DNA of 64,000 bases from JANWXR01 sp964608265. GTDB lineage: Bacteria > Chloroflexota > Anaerolineae > Anaerolineales > UBA6663. Of this stretch, positions 42,901 to 49,006 are shown in pieces (position 1 is the stretch's first letter; the number at the start of each line of letters is the position of its first letter). The stretch spans positions 14,664-78,663 of the forward strand of contig CAZSNP010000016.1 in NCBI GenBank assembly GCA_964608265.1. The letters run 5' to 3'. Both the position numbers and the translations under genes were made by a program. The notes below the pieces were generated by a model. It was not told where the DNA came from and made no database searches. It worked only from the letters and a program-made list of their open reading frames with translations.

Positions 42901-43372
42901 CAAGCGCGTGGTGGTTTTTGATCCAAACGGCCTCGGCCTGACGAGCATCGGCTCGGAGGGCTTTGAGCCGGGGCTGTTCGATGAGCCGGTCGGGCTGGCG
43001 ATGGCGGCGGATGGCTCGCTGTATGTGGCCGACACCTGGAACCAGCGCATTCAGCGCTTCCGCCCGAATGGCGTGGATGGCGAGTACCTGTTCGACACCG
43101 AGATCAAAGTGAAGGCGTGGCAGGGCACCTCGGTGGAGAACAAACCCTTTATCACCACCGATACCCAGGGCCGCATCTACGTCACCGATCCGGAGGGCTT
43201 CCGCGTGCTGGTGTTCAGCGAGGCGGGTGAGTTCCTTACGACGTGGGGCGACCCCGGCGCCGACAACACGACCTTCTCGACGATCTCCGGCATCGAAGTG
43301 GACGCCGCCGGTAATGTGTACGTGGTGGACTCCGGCAACCATCGCGTGATGCGCTTCCCGCTTTTGCCATAG
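39926..43372 (+). CDS. Agl23-like (TIGR03663) membrane glycosyltransferase with C-terminal NHL propeller
   Basis: 1148 residues. The N-terminal half is a GT39/PMT-like multi-pass protein of the Agl23/TIGR03663 group. The acidic motif VMSHDESLHTQYSWYLY in the first outside loop is as in lipid-phosphosugar-dependent transferases, followed by a dozen or so TMs to about residue 650. After an extracytoplasmic segment, six NHL repeats (about 855-1148) form what should be one complete six-bladed propeller: VYVADTFNHRIQKYDAEG, VYVADTWNYRVQKFDAEG, VYVTDTGNKRVVVFDPNG, LYVADTWNQRIQRF, IYVTDPEGFRVLVF and VYVVDSGNHRVMRF. GGAG precedes the ATG at 39926. Probably transfers sugar to lipid or protein on the outer face, with the propeller as a glycan or protein-binding part. 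Confidence 0.9.
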   Translation: MTTATFDDDKTSVLDRPAWSVLALDWEKALYAVLIIAAFVTRFYDVGARVMSHDESLHTQYSWYLYKNGNYQHSPMMHGPLKFHLTAFTYWLLGDDDFTSRLATSLMGVAAVGLCYFFRKWLGRTGALVAALLLLISPYQLYYARYIRDEPYVMVWGMLIALMIFNYMESRAPRFLYGLAAVSALFYATMESSFIYVAIAMFFLGLYFLYELLVLQWPRPEMRTAFWGLMAVAGVLAAVGVGLFFMRDRLGISPLDGGQVQAPAEPGRLTPEGGPISAMEGYADLAWLGALIAGAFALWVVVRAFGQERFRQFAAIDLIAVLGLFVLPQLAALPVRGLGFNPVNYNPPPMTGFDVGAFFTSDAGVTVLVTVVLVIVSLGLGALWNLRVFLICAAIFYGIYIPLFTTFFTNGAGLATGMIGSLGYWLEQHGVRRGSQPWYYYAVINLPLYEFLPALGALFAGGLGLYRLFNRPPVAAPADEAQTGPKFPALLYIGWWSVLAFGAFSVAGEKMPWLTTHICLPLILLSGWAIGQVIDSINWSHFREQRAWIVALLLPLTLVAILGGIGQLLGNGAPLTGERSEIQTAAAIGGFVAALVVVVIGVAGLYRWGAPLGWGNVARLATLTVFGLLALVTARTAYIATFINYDYANEFLVYAHGARGVKTVMDQIEDISERTTDGLGLRVAYDSPVAWPMTWYMRNYKNQVFYGDTPSRAQLQDVPVVIASDKNASRVETLLGDSYYKFDYIRMVWPMQDYFPTDKSIGERILTSLGDARMRQALWNIWWARDYTLYQELTAETNPGRSFELAQWPMADRMKMYVRKDIAAQIWSFGVGPTQLAVEVEKDPYLEARQTIAANFIFGVQGQGDGQFNAPRGIAIGPDGSVYVADTFNHRIQKYDAEGQFVLAFGRFGDLSKGTGSEGGTFNEPWGIGVGPDGSVYVADTWNYRVQKFDAEGRFVRMWGKFGQDGAFDSFYGPRDIAVDAQGNVYVTDTGNKRVVVFDPNGLGLTSIGSEGFEPGLFDEPVGLAMAADGSLYVADTWNQRIQRFRPNGVDGEYLFDTEIKVKAWQGTSVENKPFITTDTQGRIYVTDPEGFRVLVFSEAGEFLTTWGDPGADNTTFSTISGIEVDAAGNVYVVDSGNHRVMRFPLLP

Positions 43373-43398
43373 TCCCGCAATGGAATGACAGCCGCCGA

Positions 43399-43430
43399 AC
43401 GGACGAGGGCGAACCACCATCCTCGTCCGT
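43399..43430 (+). terminator. Stem-loop after the Agl23-NHL gene
   Basis: ACGGACGAGG (43399-43408) pairs with CCTCGTCCGT (43421-43430), loop 12 nt, followed by TT. It lies 26 bp after the stop, separating the ECF/Agl23 operon from the sucCD operon. Confidence 0.65.
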
Positions 43431-43564
43431 TTGCCGTGTGCACGCAAAGGTTGTCAGCCGGTGAGCAGACCGACGCGGTCGTCGAGACCGCGTTGGTCTT
43501 TTCCCGACAACTCGTGCGTGCACACCCGTATGCCTCTTCAGGCGTCCGGTATCGGTATCCGATG

Positions 43565-43570
43565 TATAAT
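43565..43570 (+). promoter_or_regulatory. -10 box of the sucCD operon
   Basis: TATAAT 51 nt upstream of the sucC start; the leader carries GGAGG. No clear -35 hexamer. Confidence 0.5.
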
Positions 43571-43621
43571 TTCGCGCGGCCCGCCATGGGCCATACCCCC
43601 TCAAACCAAAGTGGAGGCCCC

Positions 43622-44761
43622 TTGAAACTTCACGAATATCAGTCGAAGCAACTGTTTGCGCAACACGGTGTGCCCATCCCCAAAGGGCGCGTGGCGACGA
43701 CGGCGCAGGAGGCGCGTGATATCTGTATCGAACTCGGCGGCCGGGCGGTCATCAAGAGCCAGGTGCTGGTGGGCGGGCGTGGCAAGGCCGGCGGCATCAA
43801 GCTGGCGAAGTCGCCGCAGGACGCCGAGGACCTGGCGGCGCAGATTCTGGCGATGCACATCAAAGGCCTGCCGGTGCGCAAAGTGCTGGTGGATGAAGCC
43901 GCCGACATCAAGAAGGAGATCTACCTCGGCATCACGAATGATCGCGCGGCGCGCAGGCCGGTGATCATTTGCTCGTCGGAGGGCGGCGTCGAGATCGAGG
44001 AGGTGGCCAGGACCAACCCGGAGGCCATCATCCGCGAACACATCGACCCGATCATGGGGCTGCGCGATTACGAAATCCGCAACATCGCCCTGAGCATCAA
44101 CCTGCCGCGCGAACACTGGAAGGCGTTCGGGCAAATCCTGGGCGGCCTGTATCAAACCTATCGCGACACCGACGCCTCGCTGGCCGAGATCAACCCGCTG
44201 GTCATCAACGGCGCCGGGCAGCTCGTGGCCCTCGACGGCAAAATCGTCCTCGACGACAACGCGCTGTTTCGCCATCCCAACCTGGCCGAGATGCGCGACC
44301 TCGATGAGGAGTCGCCGCAGGAAACTGAGGCGCGCAAATACGGATTGAGCTACGTCAACCTTGGCGGCGAGATCGGCTGCCTGGTGAACGGCGCGGGCCT
44401 GGCGATGGGGACGATGGACATCGTCAAACACTTCGGCGGCACCCCGGCCAATTTCCTCGACATCGGCGGCGGCGCGGGCGCGGATAAAGTTGCGGCGGCG
44501 CTCAAGATCATCATGTCGGAGCCGAACCTCAAGGCCATCCTCATCAATATCTTTGGCGGCATCACGCGCTGCGATGAAGTTGCCAGGGGCATCATCGCGG
44601 CGATGAAGGAGGTCGGGGTGGGCGTGCCGATGGTGGTGCGGCTGGTGGGCACCAACGAGGAGGAGGGCCGGCGCCTGCTGGCCGACGCCAATCTGATCAC
44701 GGCGGCCTCGCTGGCCGAAGCGGCCCAGAAGGCGGTCGCGGCGGCGCGGAATCACCAATAA
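43622..44761 (+). CDS. sucC: Succinyl-CoA ligase (ADP-forming) subunit beta
   Basis: 379 residues from a TTG at 43622, chosen because GGAGG ends 4 nt before it and the family starts MKLHEYQ. ATP-grasp domain: YQSKQLFAQHGVPIPKG, VIKSQVLVGGRGKAGGIKLA, SLAEINPLVI. The CoA-binding flavodoxin-like domain ends with FLDIGGGAGADKVAAALKII and NIFGGITRCDEVARGI. Works with SucD in the TCA cycle, making ATP (or GTP) from succinyl-CoA. A longer frame upstream to 43385 covers the promoter and is rejected. SucD follows 48 bp downstream. Confidence 0.96.
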   Translation: MKLHEYQSKQLFAQHGVPIPKGRVATTAQEARDICIELGGRAVIKSQVLVGGRGKAGGIKLAKSPQDAEDLAAQILAMHIKGLPVRKVLVDEAADIKKEIYLGITNDRAARRPVIICSSEGGVEIEEVARTNPEAIIREHIDPIMGLRDYEIRNIALSINLPREHWKAFGQILGGLYQTYRDTDASLAEINPLVINGAGQLVALDGKIVLDDNALFRHPNLAEMRDLDEESPQETEARKYGLSYVNLGGEIGCLVNGAGLAMGTMDIVKHFGGTPANFLDIGGGAGADKVAAALKIIMSEPNLKAILINIFGGITRCDEVARGIIAAMKEVGVGVPMVVRLVGTNEEEGRRLLADANLITAASLAEAAQKAVAAARNHQ

Positions 44762-44771
44762 CGGAAAACTC

Positions 44772-44790
44772 ATAACCAGAGATTGGTTAT
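44772..44790 (+). repeat. Small hairpin between sucC and sucD
   Basis: ATAACCA (44772-44778) and TGGTTAT (44784-44790) form a 7-bp stem with loop GAGAT in the 48-bp gap. It may tune relative expression; no T-run follows. Confidence 0.4.
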
Positions 44791-44809
44791 TGGTTGCCTG
44801 GACAAACAC

Positions 44810-45670
44810 ATGAGCATTCTCGTCAACAAAGACACACGCCTCATCGTGCAGGGCATCACCGGGCGCGAGGGGTTGTTTCATACCAAGCAGATGGTCGCCG
44901 CCGGCACGAAGGTCGTGGCGGGCGTGACGCCGGGCAAGGGCGGTGAGTGGGTGGAGGGCAACATCCCGGTGTTCGAGACGGTGAAGTCGGCCGTGGAATC
45001 CACCGGGGCGAATTGCTCCGTCATCTTCGTGCCGGCCAAGTTCGCGCCGGATTCGATTTACGAGGCCGCCGACGCCGGCCTGCCGCTCATCGTCTGCATC
45101 TCCGACTGGCTGCCGGTGCAGGATATGATGAAGGCGCGCCAATACCTCGACGCGCGCGGCATCAAACTCATCGGCCCGAACTGCCCCGGGCTGCTGACTC
45201 CGGGCGAGGCCAAGGTCGGCATCATCCCCTATCACATCGCCAGGCCCGGCAACGTGGGCCTGGTGTCGCGCTCGGGCACGCTGACGTATGAAGTCGTGGC
45301 GGCGCTCACCGCGCACGGCATGGGGCAAAGCACCTGCGTCGGCATCGGCGGTGACCCGGTGAAGGGGCTGAACTTCATTGACGTACTGGCGATGTTCGAG
45401 GCCGACCCGCAAACCGAGAAAGTGGTGATGATCGGTGAGATCGGCGGCAACGACGAGGAACGCGCCGCGGAGTTCATCGCCAGCAAAATGACCAAGCCGG
45501 TCGCGGCCTTCATCGCCGGGCAGACGGCGCCGCCCGGCAAACGCATGGGCCACGCCGGCGCCATCATCGAGGGCGGCTCGGGCACCGCCGAGGACAAGGT
45601 CAGAGCCCTCGAAGCTGCGCGGGTCAAGGTCGCCAAACATCCCGAAGAAATCCCGGGCCTGTTGAGTTAG
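44810..45670 (+). CDS. sucD: Succinyl-CoA ligase subunit alpha
   Basis: 286 residues from MSILVNKDTRLIVQGITGREG. CoA-binding Rossmann domain with VFVPAKFAPDSIYEAADAG and the second domain with GLVSRSGTLTYEVVAALT. The phospho-His is in GKRMGHAGAIIEGG near residue 245. Partner of SucC directly upstream. An in-frame upstream ATG at 44783 lies in the intergenic hairpin and is unlikely to be used. Confidence 0.96.
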   Translation: MSILVNKDTRLIVQGITGREGLFHTKQMVAAGTKVVAGVTPGKGGEWVEGNIPVFETVKSAVESTGANCSVIFVPAKFAPDSIYEAADAGLPLIVCISDWLPVQDMMKARQYLDARGIKLIGPNCPGLLTPGEAKVGIIPYHIARPGNVGLVSRSGTLTYEVVAALTAHGMGQSTCVGIGGDPVKGLNFIDVLAMFEADPQTEKVVMIGEIGGNDEERAAEFIASKMTKPVAAFIAGQTAPPGKRMGHAGAIIEGGSGTAEDKVRALEAARVKVAKHPEEIPGLLS

Positions 45671-45704
45671 GCCCCTCGCCTGTCAGCCCAATCGGAGGAT
45701 CGCC

Positions 45705-46088
45705 ATGCCCCCAGTCATCAACAAATCCGTCAACGCTATCGAGAGCGCTCAGGCCGCCGTGGCGGCCAACGCCAGGAGCGCCGATGCCCACGCCGGTCTC
45801 GGCTGGGCGTATTACGGCAAAGGCCAACTCACCGAGGCGTTGAGCGCCCTGCAACAGGCGCTGGCGCTGGATGGCGACCACCTCGAAGCCCACTACGGCC
45901 TCGGCCTGTTGCACAAGGCGATGGGCGCGAAGATGGAAGCGATTGCGGAGTTTCAGAAGGCCATTGCGCTGGCCGGCAGGATCGAAGACCGCGACCGCAA
46001 CCTGATGCTGGTGCGGATCATCCAGGGGCACATCAACCAGTTGAACACAGGGGATTGGGCGCTGGGCAAACACGAGCAGCACGCCTGA
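45705..46088 (+). CDS. Small TPR protein
   Basis: 127 residues with about two and a half tetratricopeptide repeats: SADAHAGLGWAYYGKGQLTEALSALQQALALD and HLEAHYGLGLLHKAMGAKMEAIAEFQKAIALA. No signal peptide, so a cytoplasmic protein-protein adaptor. GGAGG precedes the ATG and the gene is 34 bp after sucD, probably in the same transcript. Function unknown. Confidence 0.82.
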   Translation: MPPVINKSVNAIESAQAAVAANARSADAHAGLGWAYYGKGQLTEALSALQQALALDGDHLEAHYGLGLLHKAMGAKMEAIAEFQKAIALAGRIEDRDRNLMLVRIIQGHINQLNTGDWALGKHEQHA

Positions 46089-46174
46089 GCGGCGCAACAA
46101 CCGCCATCGCTTCGCCGAGTCCGCCTGTGGCGCCGGGGTGTGGCCGGCGTCGTGGCGGACTTTCTCTATCTCGC

Positions 46175-46744
46175 ATGTCCATCCGTGTGATCGCTGGCAG
46201 CGCCAAAGGGCGCCGGCTCAAACTGGTGCCGGGGGAGAGCACGCGGCCGATCATGGATCGCGTGAAGCAGGCGCTCTTCAACATCCTGGGCGACGCCATC
46301 CTCGAGGCGCGCGTCCTCGATTTATTCGCCGGCACGGGCGGGGTGGGGATCGAGGCGCTGAGCCGGGGGGCGGCCTACGCGGAGTTCGTCGAGAGTGGGC
46401 GGGTAGCGGTCAACATCATCCGCGAGAACCTGCACGCCACCGGGCTGCTGCCGCTGGCGCGCATCATCCGCTCGGATGTGTTTATCCATCTGCGCAACGC
46501 GCCGCGCGAGGGGTTCGACTACGTGCACATCGCGCCGCCGCAATATCGCGGGCTGTGGTCAAAGACGCTGCAGGCGCTGGAGGCGAAGCCCGAATGGGTC
46601 AACCCCGATGGGATCGTGTGCGTTCAGATCGATCCCCGAGAGTATCAGGCCCAAGAACTGGCGCACTTCACGCTCGTGGACGAGCGCAATTACGCCAACA
46701 CCCGGTTGTGCCTGTACGAGCGTCAGAGCCTGTCGCCGGCCTGA
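46175..46744 (+). CDS. rsmD: 16S rRNA (guanine-N2)-methyltransferase RsmD-like
   Basis: 189 residues. The start RVIAGSAKGRRLKLVPGESTRPIMDRVKQALFNIL is diagnostic of RsmD, which methylates G966 (E. coli numbering) of 16S rRNA. SAM motif I is VLDLFAGTGGVGIEALSRGA. Motif IV, usually DPPY or DPPF, reads IAPPQY here (Ala120 in place of Asp), a point to check. The start chosen is MSIRV at 46175; the frame is open to 46055 but that part precedes the conserved N-terminus. Convergent with glgB. Confidence 0.85.
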   Translation: MSIRVIAGSAKGRRLKLVPGESTRPIMDRVKQALFNILGDAILEARVLDLFAGTGGVGIEALSRGAAYAEFVESGRVAVNIIRENLHATGLLPLARIIRSDVFIHLRNAPREGFDYVHIAPPQYRGLWSKTLQALEAKPEWVNPDGIVCVQIDPREYQAQELAHFTLVDERNYANTRLCLYERQSLSPA

Positions 46745-46760
46745 GCCAGCGGCTGTCTTC

Positions 46761-48989
46761 CTACTTTCCCTCGTTGCCTTCTTTTCCGTCGCCCTCCGGC
46801 CTCTTCTCCGCCTTGAGGTAAACCACCGCCAAGGGCGGCACCGTCAGCAGCAGCGAATGCGGCTGGCCCTGCCAGGGCGTCGGCTCGGAGGGCAGGCCGC
46901 CGGCGTTGCCCATGTTGCTGCCGCCGTAGTGCGCCGAATCGCTGTTGAGGATTTCGCTATAGCGGCCGCCGACCGGCGCGCCCACGCGATACCCGGTGCG
47001 CGGGACGGGGGTGAAGTTGGCGACGACGACCATGCACTCGCGCTTATCCTCGGCGTAGCGGATGAACGAGACGATGCTCTGATCCACGTCGCGGAAGTCC
47101 ACCCACTGAAAACCATCCCATTGAAAATCTACTTCGTGCAGGGAGGCCTGTGCGATGTACACGTGATTGAGGTCGCGCACAAAGGCCTGCATCTGCCGAT
47201 GAAACGGCTTGTCGAGCAGGTACCAATCCAGCCCGGCCTGGAAATTCCACTCATTCCACTGCGCGAACTCGCCGCCCATGAAGTTGAGCTTCTTGCCGGG
47301 GAAGGCGGTCATGTAGGCGTACAACGCCCGCAGGTTGGCGAACTGTCGCCACTCATCGCCGGGCATCTTGTTGAGCAGCGAGCGTTTGCCATACACCACC
47401 TCGTCGTGCGAGAACGCCAGGATGAAGTTTTCGGTGTAGGCGTACATCATGGCAAACGTCAGATTATTGTGGTGATAGCGGCGGTGCACCGGGTCTTTCT
47501 GAAAATACTCGAGCATGTCGTGCATCCAGCCCATGTTCCACTTGAAATCGAAGCCCAGCCCGCCGAGGTAGACCGGGCGCGAGACCATCGGCCAGGAGGT
47601 CGACTCCTCGGCGAACGTCAGGACATCGGGGTGATGTTCGTGCACGAGGTCGTTGAAGCGCTTGAGGAAATCCACCGCTTCGAGGTTCTCGCGCCCCCCG
47701 AATTTGTTCGGCACCCACTCGCCGCTCCTGCGCGAGTAGTCGAGGTAAAGCATCGAGGCCACCGCATCCACCCGCAGGCCGTCGATGTGATAGTTCTCGA
47801 GCCAGAAAAGCGCGTTCGAGAGCAGGAAGTTACGCACCTCGCTGCGCCCAAAGTTGAAGATGAAGGTGCCCCAGTCTCTGTGCTCGCCCTGGCGCGGGTC
47901 GGCGTGCTCGTACAGATGCGTCCCGTCGAAATAGCCCAGGCCGTGCTCGTCTTTCGGGAAGTGCGCAGGCACCCAATCAACCACCACGCCCAATCCGGCC
48001 TGGTGGGCTTTATCCACGAAGTAGCGGAAGTCGTCGGGCGAGCCGAAGCGCGAGGTGGGGGCGAAGTAGCCGGTGACCTGATAGCCCCACGACCCATCGT
48101 ACGGATGCTCGGCGATGGGCATCGTTTCGAGGTGCGTGTACCCCATCGCCCTGGCGTACGGCACGAGATCGTCGGCCAGCTCGCGATAAGTCAACCACTT
48201 GTTGTCGTCCTTGCGTTTCCACGAGCCGAGATGGACTTCGTAGATGTTGATGGGCGCTGCGAGGCGGTGGGCCTGCTTGCGCGTCGCCATCCACTCGCCG
48301 TCGTTCCATTGATAGCGATTGAGGTCGAAGACCACCGAGGCGTTCGCCGGACGCAGTTCGGTGGCGAAACCATACGGGTCGGCCTTGTTGGCCATGTAGC
48401 CGCGAAAGCGACTCTTGACTTCGTACTTGTAGACGGTGCCGGGTCCGATGGTCGGGATGAAAAGCTCCCAGATCCCGCTGCCGCCGCGGGGCCGCATCGG
48501 GTGGCGGCGACCATCCCAGCGGTTGAAGTCTCCGACCACACTCACCCGCAGCGCGCCGGGCGCCCACACGGCGAAGACGGTGCCCGCGACTCGCTGATGC
48601 GTGATCGGATGCGCGCCCAGCTTCTCCCACGCTTTGAGCAGGTTGCCTTCGTTGTACAAATACAAATCCATCTCGCCCAGCACCGGCGCGAAACGATATG
48701 GGTCTTCCACCACCTGCGTGTTACCGCTCCAATCGGTAACGGCCAGTTGGTACTCGAAGAACCGAGTCTCGTCGGGCAGCGCCAGTTCGAAGAAACCCTC
48801 TTCGTGCACGCGCTCCATCGGCATGGCGGTTTGGCCGCGCTGCACGGCGACCTCCTTCGCCTCCGGCTGAAAGGTCCGCAGAACCAGCCCGGCGCCCTCC
48901 GGCCCCGGATGCAGACCGAGGACATCGAACGGCGCGCCGTGATAGCCGCCGACAATGGCGGCAATAAGATCGGGGGCGGTGGCGGGCAT
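46761..48989 (-). CDS. glgB: 1,4-alpha-glucan branching enzyme, GH13
   Basis: 742 residues. N-terminal CBM48-type domains (about 1-235: GAPFDVLGLHP, TVFAVWAPGALRVSVVGDFN) are followed by the TIM barrel with nucleophile Asp408 in DGLRVDAVASM, acid/base Glu461 in TFAEESTSWP and third acid Asp529 in FSHDEVVYGK. The GG(E)FAQWNEWNF loop is typical. Length and order match the canonical bacterial GlgB that introduces alpha-1,6 branches in glycogen. It is 17 bp downstream of the GH57/DUF3536 gene on the same strand, probably co-transcribed. Confidence 0.97.
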   Translation of the reverse strand: MPATAPDLIAAIVGGYHGAPFDVLGLHPGPEGAGLVLRTFQPEAKEVAVQRGQTAMPMERVHEEGFFELALPDETRFFEYQLAVTDWSGNTQVVEDPYRFAPVLGEMDLYLYNEGNLLKAWEKLGAHPITHQRVAGTVFAVWAPGALRVSVVGDFNRWDGRRHPMRPRGGSGIWELFIPTIGPGTVYKYEVKSRFRGYMANKADPYGFATELRPANASVVFDLNRYQWNDGEWMATRKQAHRLAAPINIYEVHLGSWKRKDDNKWLTYRELADDLVPYARAMGYTHLETMPIAEHPYDGSWGYQVTGYFAPTSRFGSPDDFRYFVDKAHQAGLGVVVDWVPAHFPKDEHGLGYFDGTHLYEHADPRQGEHRDWGTFIFNFGRSEVRNFLLSNALFWLENYHIDGLRVDAVASMLYLDYSRRSGEWVPNKFGGRENLEAVDFLKRFNDLVHEHHPDVLTFAEESTSWPMVSRPVYLGGLGFDFKWNMGWMHDMLEYFQKDPVHRRYHHNNLTFAMMYAYTENFILAFSHDEVVYGKRSLLNKMPGDEWRQFANLRALYAYMTAFPGKKLNFMGGEFAQWNEWNFQAGLDWYLLDKPFHRQMQAFVRDLNHVYIAQASLHEVDFQWDGFQWVDFRDVDQSIVSFIRYAEDKRECMVVVANFTPVPRTGYRVGAPVGGRYSEILNSDSAHYGGSNMGNAGGLPSEPTPWQGQPHSLLLTVPPLAVVYLKAEKRPEGDGKEGNEGK

Positions 48990-49006
48990 GGGTACTCCTC
49001 GCTGGG

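Noticed and set aside
41531..45640. Two long minus-strand open frames
   Set aside because: Antisense to the Agl23-NHL and sucCD genes, which are unmistakable.
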